From: Allostellaceae bacterium
GTDB lineage: Bacteria > Pseudomonadota > Alphaproteobacteria > ATCC43930 > CGMCC-115725
Length of the DNA: 35,205 bases
Direction of reading: 5' to 3'
Assembly: GCA_025451725.1 (NCBI GenBank)
Contig: JANWJX010000067.1
Location: forward strand, 1 to 35,205
The stretch's first letter is position 1, and every line of letters begins with the position of its first letter. Made by a program: the position numbers and the translations under genes. Below the pieces are notes generated by a model. That model had not been told where the DNA came from, searched no databases, and saw nothing but the letters and a program-made list of their open reading frames with translations. Below are positions 8,369 to 17,344 of this stretch, one piece after another.

Positions 8369-9784
8369 ATGGACATCGCCCGGCTGCTGCGTCCGCGCTC
8401 CATCGCCATCGTCGGGGTGTCGGACAAGCCTGGCACTACCGGCGGCAACCTCATCGGCAGCCTCGCCAATTACGATTATCGCGGCACGATCCATCTGGTG
8501 AGCCGTGGACGCACCGAAGTTCTGGGCCGGCCCTGCGTCGCGACGGTGGACGAAATGCCCGAGGGCATAGATCTCGCGGTGCTTTGCCTGCCGCGCAACG
8601 GCACGATTGAGGCGCTGGCAGCGTGCGCGCGGCGCAAAGTCGGCGCCGCCATCGTGTTCGCGTCGGGCTTCGCCGAACTGGACGCGGCGGGCGGCGCCGA
8701 GCAGGACGAGATGTCGCGCATCGCGCGGGCCGCCGACATGGCGCTGCTCGGGCCGAACTGTCTCGGGGTTCAGAATCCCGCCGACGGCATTTCGCTCGGT
8801 CTCGGCCTCGCGCCGCGTCTCGCCGGGGAGTTGGCCCAGGCGACGCCGCGGGTCGCGATCGCAGGGCAAAGCGGCGGCATGGCTGTCGCGCTGGGCGCGG
8901 CGCTGCGGCTACGCGGGTTCGCCGCGACCTACATCGTTTCGACCGGCAACGAGGCGGCGCTCGGTATCGAAGAGGTGATCGACGACGCGATCGGTCACAA
9001 GGAGAGCGCGGTCATCGCCGTGTTCGCCGAACAAATCCGCAAGCCGGAGATGCTGCGCGGACTGGCGCGGCGGGCACGCGCTGCGAAAAAGCCCATTGTG
9101 CTGCTGCATCCGGGCGCCAGCACCAGGGCGCGCGAGGCCGCGGCAACGCATACCGGCGCGCGGCCGGGCGACTATGCGGCGACGCGCGAGCTGACGCGGC
9201 GGGAGGGCGTGATCCTTGTCGAATCCTTCGACGAATGGGTCGACGTGACGACCCTGCTCTGCCATTACCCGGCGCCGCCGAAGCCGGGGCTCGCCGTCCT
9301 CACCAATTCCGGCGCGTTCCGCGGCATGGCCTATGACCTGTGCGACAGACTCGATCTGCCGCTGGCGGAACTATCGGACGCGACTAAAGAGCGGCTTCGC
9401 CCGCTCCTGCCCGGCTTCGCCTATGTCGGCAACCCGCTCGACGTGACGGCGCAGACCGCGTTCCAGTTTGACCTCCTAGGCAAGGCGGTCGCGCCGTTGA
9501 TCGAGGACGCATCCGTAGGCAGTCTCGTGGTCGCGATGGTCGGCGGCAGCGGTCCGATTCCACTCGAGACCGCGCGCCATGCGATTCCGCCGATCGCGGC
9601 GAGCGGCAAGCCGACGATCTACGCGATCTTCGGCGCCGGATCGACCCTCCCGCCGGAGCTCGAACCGACACTGCGCGCCGGCAACATTCCGTTTTCCCGC
9701 TCGCCCGAAGCGGCGGTGCGCGCGATGGCGCATGTGACGCATTACGGCATGGCGCTGGCGCGGGGAGCGTGGGACAACCGATGA
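8369..9784 (+). CDS. NDP-forming acyl-CoA synthetase, alpha (CoA-binding/ligase) part only
   Basis: 471 residues. It begins with a CoA-binding Rossmann domain (RPRSIAIVGVSDKPGTTGG), then succinyl-CoA-ligase-like domains with LGPNCLGVQN, AIAGQSGGMA and the phospho-His region ATHTGARPGDYAA. The family couples acyl-CoA and NTP through a phospho-histidine. Many homologues carry a C-terminal ATP-grasp domain; here the protein stops at HYGMALARGAWDNR with no ATP-grasp, so a separate beta subunit must exist elsewhere or the protein does something else. ATG 8369 lies 2 bases after the SDR stop. The substrate is unknown; with the SDR it suggests acid activation in a degradation route. Confidence 0.88.
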   Translation: MDIARLLRPRSIAIVGVSDKPGTTGGNLIGSLANYDYRGTIHLVSRGRTEVLGRPCVATVDEMPEGIDLAVLCLPRNGTIEALAACARRKVGAAIVFASGFAELDAAGGAEQDEMSRIARAADMALLGPNCLGVQNPADGISLGLGLAPRLAGELAQATPRVAIAGQSGGMAVALGAALRLRGFAATYIVSTGNEAALGIEEVIDDAIGHKESAVIAVFAEQIRKPEMLRGLARRARAAKKPIVLLHPGASTRAREAAATHTGARPGDYAATRELTRREGVILVESFDEWVDVTTLLCHYPAPPKPGLAVLTNSGAFRGMAYDLCDRLDLPLAELSDATKERLRPLLPGFAYVGNPLDVTAQTAFQFDLLGKAVAPLIEDASVGSLVVAMVGGSGPIPLETARHAIPPIAASGKPTIYAIFGAGSTLPPELEPTLRAGNIPFSRSPEAAVRAMAHVTHYGMALARGAWDNR

Positions 9785-9843
9785 CCCCGATCATGCGCGA
9801 CGCCGCTTGACCTTCCCACGATGGAAAGGTTTATCGGTGAGGC

Positions 9844-9981
9844 ATGAAACACCAGCCCGCCCATGATGAAGCGGGTCGCCGACCATTGTGCCGGCTACGA
9901 ACGGCCGGCTGTCCGATCCTCGTCATCACGACTACGCCCGTCACGGACATGAGCATCACCACTAGGAGGCTTTCGCCATGA
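9844..9981 (+). CDS. Short ORF upstream of DUF305 gene (doubtful, 45 codons)
   Basis: An ATG-started frame of 45 codons ends in an ATGA overlap with the DUF305 start. It has no recognisable domain and only a weak, too-close GGTGAGG. The same DNA in another frame, ending at TAG 9963-9965, encodes a His-rich tail (HHDYARHGHEHHH). Either may be a leader, or the segment may be a decayed small metal-binding gene. I cannot assign a function. Confidence 0.2.
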   Translation: MKHQPAHDEAGRRPLCRLRTAGCPILVITTTPVTDMSITTRRLSP

Positions 9982-10319
9982 CCCGGATCAGCCGTCTTTT
10001 TACCGCCGTCGCCATCGTCACGATGCCGATGATTGCTCTTGCGCAGGAACATCACGATTCTTCCGCGGACGAGGCGCTGATGTCCGGCATGGACAAGATG
10101 AATCATGACATGGACGCGGCGCCGATGACCGGCAACGCCGACCACGATTTCGTCGCCATGATGATTCCGCATCACCAGGGCGCAGTGGACATGGCCGAGG
10201 TCGAGCTGAAATACGGCAAGGACCCTGCGATGCGCCGCCTGGCGCGCGACATTATCGCGGCGCAGAAAAAGGAAATCGCGTTGATGCAAGCGTGGCTCAA
10301 GCGCCACGACAGTCAGTAA
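9978..10319 (+). CDS. Secreted DUF305 (CopM-like) protein
   Basis: 113 residues. A signal peptide (about residues 1-22, ending IALAQ) is followed by a short His/Met-rich segment and a DUF305 helical hairpin with the signature DHDFVAMMIPHHQGAVDMAEVE and a C-terminal LARDIIAAQKKEIALMQAWL. The paired His and Met residues suggest periplasmic metal binding; the family includes the cyanobacterial copper protein CopM, but copper binding here is inferred. The start has a strong AGGAGG eight bases upstream. The downstream convergent gene ends only 4 bases after its stop. Confidence 0.9.
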   Translation: MTRISRLFTAVAIVTMPMIALAQEHHDSSADEALMSGMDKMNHDMDAAPMTGNADHDFVAMMIPHHQGAVDMAEVELKYGKDPAMRRLARDIIAAQKKEIALMQAWLKRHDSQ

Positions 10320-10323
10320 CCGG

Positions 10324-11084
10324 TCAGTGGGTCCCGCAAGTCGGACAGTCGGGATCGCGCGGAATCTTGATCTTGTGAAACGAGGCGCGCAACGCGTCGT
10401 ACATCAAGAGCGTGCCGGACAGACTTTCGCCGATGCCAAGCAATTCCTTCAATACTTCCGTCGCCTGCAGCGTACCCATCACGCCAGCGACGGCGCCGAG
10501 AATGCCCGCTGTCTCGCAGCGCGGCACTGTGTCGGGCGGCGGCGGATCGCGGAACAGGCAGCGATAACAAGGATGCGGCGGCCCGAGATAGGCCTTGAAG
10601 GTCGAGAGCTGGCCGTCGAACGGCGACAGCGCGGCCCCGATCAGCGTTCGGCCCACCGCGTAGCAAGTGTCGTTAAGCAAGTAGCGCGTATCGAAATTGT
10701 CGCTGCCGTCCGCGACGAGATCGTAGCTTCCGACGAGTTCGCGCACATTCTTGCCGTCGAGCCGCAGCGCATGCCGCTCCACGATCACGTCAGGATTGAT
10801 CTGCGCCACCGTCGCTTGCGCGCTGTCGACCTTGAGGGCGCCGACCGCGCCGCTCGGATGCACGATCTGGCGCTGCAGATTGGAGAGATCGACCGTGTCG
10901 TCGTCGACGATGCCGAGCGTGCCGACGCCGGCCGCCGCGAGATAGAGCAGCAGCGGCGAGCCGAGCCCTCCCGCACCGACGATGAGGACGCGCGACGCGA
11001 GCAGCTTCTCCTGCCCTTCCTCGCCGACCTGGTCGAGGATCAGATGCCGGGCATAGCGATGGAACTGTGTCTCCGAAAGTTCGG

Positions 11085-11088
<4 letters not shown>
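10324..11088 (-). CDS. moeB: MoeB/ThiF/HesA-family sulfur-carrier adenylyltransferase
   Basis: 254 residues, the size of MoeB without a rhodanese domain. The N-terminus [18 protein letters not shown], the nucleotide motif [19 protein letters not shown], the [14 protein letters not shown] segment and the zinc-binding Cys pairs CYRC and CPTC (near the C-terminus) are all present. The family adenylates the C-terminal Gly of small ubiquitin-like sulfur carriers (MoaD, ThiS, CysO types). No carrier gene is in the window. Its ATG overlaps the cysK stop by 4 bases, suggesting a role linked to cysteine or sulfur mobilisation rather than molybdopterin alone. Confidence 0.9.
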
Positions 11089-12065
<977 letters not shown>

Positions 12066-12193
12066 AGCGTTCCGTACCTTCATATGGTTTGCGTCAAGTC
12101 TAGCGTAATCGGCCCCGAGGCGGGAGGCACTGTTATTGCGCCCATGGGGGCCGGTTGCTAAGACTCACGCGCAGCGAAGCGGGGAGCGAAATC

Positions 12194-13774
12194 GTGGCCG
12201 ACAACAGCGACATTGTGGTGATCGGGTCGGGGCATAACAGCCTCGTCGCGGCGGCCTATCTCGCCAAGGCCGGCAAGAAAGTCACAGTGCTGGAGCGCCA
12301 ACCCTGGTTTGGCGGCGGCGTGGTGACGCGCGACCTCACCCTGCCCGGCTTCCATCACGACCAGCATTCGATGGCGCATATTTTTATTCAGGCCAATCCG
12401 CTGATCAAAAACGACGAACTGGGCCTGATGTCGAAATACGGCATGAAATACACCTATCCCGACATGCCGACGATTTCGGTGTTTCCCGACGGCGAGACGA
12501 TTCCGCTGTGGCGCGATCGCCAGAAAAACTATCGCGAGCTGGCGCGGTTCTCGAAAAAGGACGCGGAGAGCTACCTGAAATTCGCCGAACTGGCGGCGGG
12601 ATATTTGCCGCTGGTAACGGGCGGCATGTTCATCCCGCCGGCGCCGGTCGGCGCGATGTACGCGATGATGGATCAGAGCCGCGAAGGCCGCGCGATGTTC
12701 CAGACCATGCAGAAAAGCGGCTACGACATCATCACCGAATGGTTCGAGAACGACCGCGTGCGGCTGCATTTGCTGCGCATCGTCAGCGAGCACCTAGTCG
12801 GGCCGGAGGAAAAAGGCACCGGCCTCGGCCTGTTCGTGTTCCTCGCCTTTCTCGAGCAATACGGCATCGGCGTGCCGGTCGGCGGCAGCGGCACCCTGAC
12901 CCGCGCGCTCGCGAAGCTACTCGAGGACAATGGCGGTCAGGTAATCACCGGCGTCGATTGCGACCGCGTCATCGTCTCGGGCGGCCGCGCCGCCGGCGTG
13001 CACGCCAAGGACGGGCGCGAATTCATGGCGAAGGACGGCGTCATCGGCGCGATCCATCCGCACGATATCGGCGCGTTCGTCGTGGACATCGACCCGCAGG
13101 TGGCGCGAGACGCCGCCAAGACCGAGATCGGCGCCAATTGCGTGTTCACCATCCACGCGGCGCTGAACGAGCCGCTCAAATTCAAGGCCGGCGACCATGT
13201 CGGCAAGGCGATGATGATCGAACTGCTGCCGCCGAGCCTCAACGATCTGCGCGAGCATTTCGACGATCTGCGTTACGGCCGCATGCCGCGCGCGCGCCTC
13301 GTCGGGCTCGGCTCGCCGTCAAATCTCGACCCCAGCCGCGCGCCAGCGGGCAAGGCGACGATGCATGCCTGGGACTATTGTCCCTACGAGCATCCACAGG
13401 GCGGCCATGCCGCCTGGGACGCGAAGAAAAAGGAATTCGCCGACAGCATGCTCGACCACATGGGCGGGTTCATCTCGAACCTGACGCCGGCCAATATCCT
13501 GGCGCATCACGACGACACGCCGCTCGACATGGAACGTACATCGTCGAGCTTCCGCCGCGGCGATATTCACGGCATCGCGCCCAACGCTTATCAGTCGGGC
13601 GCGCATCGGCCGACGCCGGAGCTGGGCAATTACACCGTGCCGGGGGTCGAGCGGCTTTATCTGGTCGGACCGTTCCAGCATCCGGGCGGCGGCGTGATCG
13701 GCGCCGGCCGCGCCACCGCGATCAAGATGTTCGACGACATGCGGCTCAATTTCGACAAGATCGCCGCGAAGTGA
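12194..13774 (+). CDS. FAD-dependent oxidoreductase, phytoene-dehydrogenase-like (COG1233/PYROXD2 type)
   Basis: 526 residues. The N-terminal dinucleotide motif VIGSGHNSLVAAAYLAKAGK with VLERQPWFGGGV binds FAD; the C-terminal LVGPFQHPGGGVIGAGRATA is the second FAD motif of the carotenoid-desaturase-like family. Many members have unknown substrates and sit in catabolic clusters, as here. GTG 12194 was chosen because GGGGAG lies seven bases upstream; an in-frame TTG at 12155 would add 13 residues without such a site. It is followed after 16 bases by a second flavin oxidase reading the same way. Confidence 0.88.
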   Translation: MADNSDIVVIGSGHNSLVAAAYLAKAGKKVTVLERQPWFGGGVVTRDLTLPGFHHDQHSMAHIFIQANPLIKNDELGLMSKYGMKYTYPDMPTISVFPDGETIPLWRDRQKNYRELARFSKKDAESYLKFAELAAGYLPLVTGGMFIPPAPVGAMYAMMDQSREGRAMFQTMQKSGYDIITEWFENDRVRLHLLRIVSEHLVGPEEKGTGLGLFVFLAFLEQYGIGVPVGGSGTLTRALAKLLEDNGGQVITGVDCDRVIVSGGRAAGVHAKDGREFMAKDGVIGAIHPHDIGAFVVDIDPQVARDAAKTEIGANCVFTIHAALNEPLKFKAGDHVGKAMMIELLPPSLNDLREHFDDLRYGRMPRARLVGLGSPSNLDPSRAPAGKATMHAWDYCPYEHPQGGHAAWDAKKKEFADSMLDHMGGFISNLTPANILAHHDDTPLDMERTSSSFRRGDIHGIAPNAYQSGAHRPTPELGNYTVPGVERLYLVGPFQHPGGGVIGAGRATAIKMFDDMRLNFDKIAAK

Positions 13775-13790
13775 CGTAAGGAGCGCCCTC

Positions 13791-15032
13791 ATCCACATTA
13801 TCGTCATCGGCGCGGGCGCGGCGGGATTGATGACCGGGCGCGAACTCGCGCGCGCCGGCCATCGCGTCACCATCCTCGAAGCGCGCGACCGAATTGGCGG
13901 CCGCATCTGGGAATTGCCTGAAAGCGAGTTTGGCTATCGCGCCGAGGGCGGCGCCGAATTCATTCACGGCGACGCGCCCGTCACAAAGACACTGATTGCC
14001 GATGCCGGACTGACGCTGTTGCAGGGCCGGCGCGACGGCGAACGGCTCGACATGCGCGGCGGAACCGTTTCCGACCGCGACGACGACGCGCCGGGCTTCG
14101 AGTTGCTGCCGGAAAAACTCGCGGCGCTGAAGCACGATCTCCCGATCGCGCAATTCCTCGACCGGAATTTCACCGGCGAGCAATTCGCCGCGCTGCGCCG
14201 CTCCATCATCCGCATGACCGAGGGCTACGACGCCGCGGATCCGAACCGCGCCAGCACCTTTGCCTTGCGGGAAGAATGGCTCGGCGGCGGCCTGCGTCAA
14301 TCGAGCCGCGTCGCCGAGGGTTATGGCGCGATCATGAAATTTCTCGCCGCGGAAATCCGGAAGCATGGCGGCGCGATCCGGTTCAACGTCGAGGTCAAGT
14401 CGGTCGAGGGCGCGACGGTGCGCTGCGCCGATGGCACGACGATAACCGGCGATCGGATTCTCAACACCGTGCCGCTGCCCGTGCTGCACGACATCGATTT
14501 TGGCGGCGCGTTCGTGCCGAAGCTCGCCGCCGCCGACGCGATCGGCTATGGCGACGTCATCAAGATCCTGTTCGGCTTCAAGACCATGTTCTGGAAGAGC
14601 GCGCATGGCCGCGACATGTCGCATTTGTCGTTCCTCTTGTCCGACGAGTTCGTGCCGACCTGGTGGACACAGTATCCGCGGCCGCACACCGTATTGACTG
14701 GCTGGTTCGCGGGGCCGCGCGCCGCGAAATCGACGCTGTCGGAGGCGGAACTGATCGAGCGGGGGCTCGACGCGGTGTCGCGTATTTTCGCGACCGACGC
14801 GCGGCCGCATCTCACCGCGGCGCGGGCGATCCATTGGGGCCGTGACCCGTTCGCGCGGGGCGCCTATTCCTACGCGACGCCGGAGAGCCACGACGCGCAG
14901 GACGAATTGTCGAAACCGCTCGGCACGCTTTATTACGCCGGCGAGGCGCTCTATCGCGGCGCCGACATGGGCACGGTCGAAGCCGCGCTCGCCAACGGCA
15001 AGGATACGGCCGCCCGGATTCTCGCCGCCTAG
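13791..15032 (+). CDS. Flavin monoamine oxidase-family protein with apparent non-canonical (ATC) start
   Basis: About 413 residues of the amino-oxidase fold: IIVIGAGAAGLMTG (FAD GxGxxG), VTILEARDRIGGRIW, GAEFIHG, and the C-terminal FAD motif LYYAGEALYRGADMGTVEAAL. It should oxidise amines or a related substrate and make peroxide. No ATG, GTG, TTG or CTG exists in frame between the upstream stop (13695-13697) and TTG 13827. A start at 13827/13830 would remove the GxGxxG strand. AAGGAG at 13778-13783 sits seven bases before an ATC at 13791 (ATC CAC ATT ATC), where ATG would be expected. I report the ATC as the functional or ancestral start. The TAG shares a CTAG with the convergent SDR. Confidence 0.75.
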   Translation: MHIIVIGAGAAGLMTGRELARAGHRVTILEARDRIGGRIWELPESEFGYRAEGGAEFIHGDAPVTKTLIADAGLTLLQGRRDGERLDMRGGTVSDRDDDAPGFELLPEKLAALKHDLPIAQFLDRNFTGEQFAALRRSIIRMTEGYDAADPNRASTFALREEWLGGGLRQSSRVAEGYGAIMKFLAAEIRKHGGAIRFNVEVKSVEGATVRCADGTTITGDRILNTVPLPVLHDIDFGGAFVPKLAAADAIGYGDVIKILFGFKTMFWKSAHGRDMSHLSFLLSDEFVPTWWTQYPRPHTVLTGWFAGPRAAKSTLSEAELIERGLDAVSRIFATDARPHLTAARAIHWGRDPFARGAYSYATPESHDAQDELSKPLGTLYYAGEALYRGADMGTVEAALANGKDTAARILAA

Positions 15033-15841
15033 CTGTTGCTGCCGATCGGCGCGCCCGGCGCGCCGCCGCGCGCGATGGTGCCGCCCTCGATGTTGATCAT
15101 CGTGCCGGTGATGTAGGACGCGCGGTCCGAGGCGAGGAACGCCGCCATGCCGGAGATCTCGTCGACTTTCGCCGGGCGGCCATAGGCCATGCCGTTGAAG
15201 CGCTGACGCCGCCAGGTCTCGAGGTCCTGCGGCGCGACTTTTTCCTCGGCCTGTTTCTGCAGCCATTGCAGGCGCGGCGTATCGACCGGGCCGGGGTTGA
15301 TGCCGACGACGCGCACGCCGTAACGAATGCTCTCGCCGCCGAGACTGTTGGTGAAATTGATGACGGCGGAATTGCCCGGCCCGCCGCAAATATATCCGGC
15401 GCCGGTCAGCACGCCGCCGGCGCCGACGATGTTGATGATGACGCCGCGCCTTCGGTTGCACATTTCCTTGTAGACGATGCGCGTGATGCCGAAATAGCCG
15501 AACAGTTTCAGCTCCCACCCTTCGCGCCAGCGATCTTCGTCGACCTGATCGAGCGTGCCGCCGGGAATCGCGCCGGCGCAATTCACCAGGATATCGACGC
15601 CCGCGACCGTGCGCGCGAAGGCGTCGCGCGGCGCACGCTTCGACAGATCGACGGCGTGGGTATCGACCGAGACGCCGAAGCGCTTTCGCAGATCGTCGGC
15701 CGCGCGCTTCAGTTCGTCGCCGCTGCGCGCCGCGAGGTGAAGATTCACGCCTTCGCGCGCGAATTCCTCGGCGATGCCGAAGCCGATCCCCTTGCTGCCG
15801 CCGGTGATCGCCGCGGTCTTGCCCTTGAGATTCAATTCCAT
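15029..15841 (-). CDS. SDR-family oxidoreductase lacking the canonical YxxxK
   Basis: 270 residues. The cofactor motif AAITGGSKGIGFGIA, the NCAGAIPGG segment and the C-terminal NINPGPVDTPR-type stretch plus YITGTMINIEGG place it in the classical SDR fold. At the active site, however, the sequence is AGYICGGPGNSAVINF: the Tyr is not followed four residues later by Lys, and Asn occupies the Lys-like position before SAV. Related proteins with a YxxxxxGN pattern exist, so this may be a functional variant subfamily, but normal proton relay is not expected. It is the last gene of a four-gene operon; its ATG directly follows the ferredoxin stop. Confidence 0.86.
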   Translation of the reverse strand: MELNLKGKTAAITGGSKGIGFGIAEEFAREGVNLHLAARSGDELKRAADDLRKRFGVSVDTHAVDLSKRAPRDAFARTVAGVDILVNCAGAIPGGTLDQVDEDRWREGWELKLFGYFGITRIVYKEMCNRRRGVIINIVGAGGVLTGAGYICGGPGNSAVINFTNSLGGESIRYGVRVVGINPGPVDTPRLQWLQKQAEEKVAPQDLETWRRQRFNGMAYGRPAKVDEISGMAAFLASDRASYITGTMINIEGGTIARGGAPGAPIGSNS

Positions 15842-16258
15842 TCAGATCTCCACCACAATGTAGTTGTCGTCGAGCGACACCGGAAAGATTTCGGCCTGAT
15901 ACGGCCCTTCGACCAGGCGCGCGCCCGGCTCGACCGTCACGCCGAACGCGCGGGCGCCCATTTTGTCGGGATCGCAATAGGAGCGGCCGGTGCGGATATC
16001 GAACTCCCAGCCGTGCCATGGACAGCGCAGCATCTCGCCGGGCCGCGACGTGACGAACGTGCCGGGCCGCTTCGATTCAAACAGCGCCGTGCGCCGTCCC
16101 TGGCACAGCGGCCCGCCCTCATGCGGACAGCGGTTGGCAAGCGCGAAATATTCGCCGTCGAGATCGAAGATCGCAATCTCGCGGCCGGCGACGGTCGCCG
16201 CCTTGCTGCCGTTCGTCGGAATGTCGCCGACCCTGGCGACGACGTAGCGTTGCGGCAT
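15842..16258 (-). CDS. Rieske [2Fe-2S] ferredoxin-type protein
   Basis: 138 residues forming one Rieske domain. The cluster ligands are C44-P-H46 and C79-P-W-H82 (NRCPHEGGPLC and LRCPWHGWEFD). The loop between the two motifs is longer than in minimal ferredoxins. Such soluble proteins pass electrons to oxygenases; no reductase or terminal oxygenase lies within this operon, although an oxygenase alpha subunit lies at the window start. It starts 3 bases after the preceding amidohydrolase stop and its stop touches the SDR start. Confidence 0.92.
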   Translation of the reverse strand: MPQRYVVARVGDIPTNGSKAATVAGREIAIFDLDGEYFALANRCPHEGGPLCQGRRTALFESKRPGTFVTSRPGEMLRCPWHGWEFDIRTGRSYCDPDKMGARAFGVTVEPGARLVEGPYQAEIFPVSLDDNYIVVEI

Positions 16259-16261
16259 CCG

Positions 16262-17344
16262 CTATTGCAGCCCGTAGAGGTTCGCCGCGTTGTCGCGGAA
16301 CAATTTCTTGTGCTGTTCCGACGTCAGGCGCAGACGCGCGAAGGCGAATTTGGGATCGTCGAAATCCCAATGCGGATAGTCGGTCGAGAACAGGATCTTG
16401 TCCCAGCCGACCCAATCCATCGCATCAAGCATGTGACGCGGGTCTTCCGGCTCTTCGATCGGCTGGCTGGTGTACCAGAAATGCTCGCGGATATATTCGG
16501 ACGGCGCGCGCTTCAGATGCGGCACTTCCGAGCGCAGCGTCTTCCAATGCTTGTCGAGGCGCCAGCACAGCGACGGAACCCAGACGAAGCCGCCTTCAAC
16601 CAACACCACGCGCAGCTTGGGGAAGCGCTCGAACACGCCCTCGATCACCATCGAGGTGACCAGCGCCTGCATCGCCTCGCATTTGGAGTGATGCTCCTCG
16701 ACGTAATACGAGCACCAGCCGGTCGCGGTCGGCGCCATGCCGCTGGTGCCGCCGACATGAATCCCAATGGGCTTGCCGAGCGCTTCCGCCGCCTCGAAGA
16801 TCGGCCAGTAGCGTTGCCGTCCGAGCGGCTCGAGCCCGTGCGGCAGCACCGAGACTTGGACGAAATTCGGATCGCCGCCGTGGCGGTCGATCTCGCGCAA
16901 CGCCGCGCCCGCATCCTCGCGGGTCAGCATGAGGGAGCCCTTGAGTCGCCCCTCCTCGCCGAGCCACGCGCCCGCCTGCCAGTCATTCACCGCCGCGGTG
17001 AGGGATTCGCCGAACGCCTGGTTGCGCGCGCCGATGCCATTGGGACGCAGCGGCTGAAGCACGCCGAAATCGACACGGTTAGGGTCGAGATGCTGCTGTC
17101 GCATGAAAGGCAGATCGGCGCCCGCGGGCACGCCGCTCGGCGGCCGTGCATCCAGCCGCGCGCCGCCATCGCGGTTATAGCGCGGATAGCGCCCGGCGCT
17201 GGCGAACACCTGGCGGAAATTGGGGCCGTACTCACGCATATAACCTTTCCACCGATCGGTCAGATATGGATTGAGGTCCGCCATCGCGGTGACGGTCGGA
17301 TGGATATCGCAGTCGACCAGCCCGGCTGTTTTCTCGTCGCTCAT
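16262..17344 (-). CDS. Amidohydrolase family 2 (ACMSD-like metal-dependent hydrolase/decarboxylase), copy 1
   Basis: 360 residues. Metal-site residues are visible as DCDIHP near the N-terminus, GIHVGG in the middle and LFSTDYPHWDFD near the C-terminus, the pattern of the amidohydrolase_2 (TIM-barrel) family that includes ACMSD and resorcylate decarboxylases. It should hydrolyse or decarboxylate a ring-derived acid; the substrate is unknown. ATG 17344 overlaps the upstream gene stop (ATGA). A longer frame to 17668 would run through the other amidohydrolase and is not supported. It is the same length as its upstream neighbour and clearly a sister gene. Confidence 0.9.
   Translation of the reverse strand: MSDEKTAGLVDCDIHPTVTAMADLNPYLTDRWKGYMREYGPNFRQVFASAGRYPRYNRDGGARLDARPPSGVPAGADLPFMRQQHLDPNRVDFGVLQPLRPNGIGARNQAFGESLTAAVNDWQAGAWLGEEGRLKGSLMLTREDAGAALREIDRHGGDPNFVQVSVLPHGLEPLGRQRYWPIFEAAEALGKPIGIHVGGTSGMAPTATGWCSYYVEEHHSKCEAMQALVTSMVIEGVFERFPKLRVVLVEGGFVWVPSLCWRLDKHWKTLRSEVPHLKRAPSEYIREHFWYTSQPIEEPEDPRHMLDAMDWVGWDKILFSTDYPHWDFDDPKFAFARLRLTSEQHKKLFRDNAANLYGLQ

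Noticed and set aside
9890-9909. Repeated GCCGGC hexamers
   Set aside because: Self-palindromic GC hexamers are common in this composition; no further structure found.
13746-16019. Long minus-strand open frame (about 757 codons) across flavin oxidase, SDR and ferredoxin genes
   Set aside because: It is antisense or out of frame to well-supported genes, has no domain, and is rich in Arg/Ala/Gly as expected for shadow frames in GC-rich DNA.
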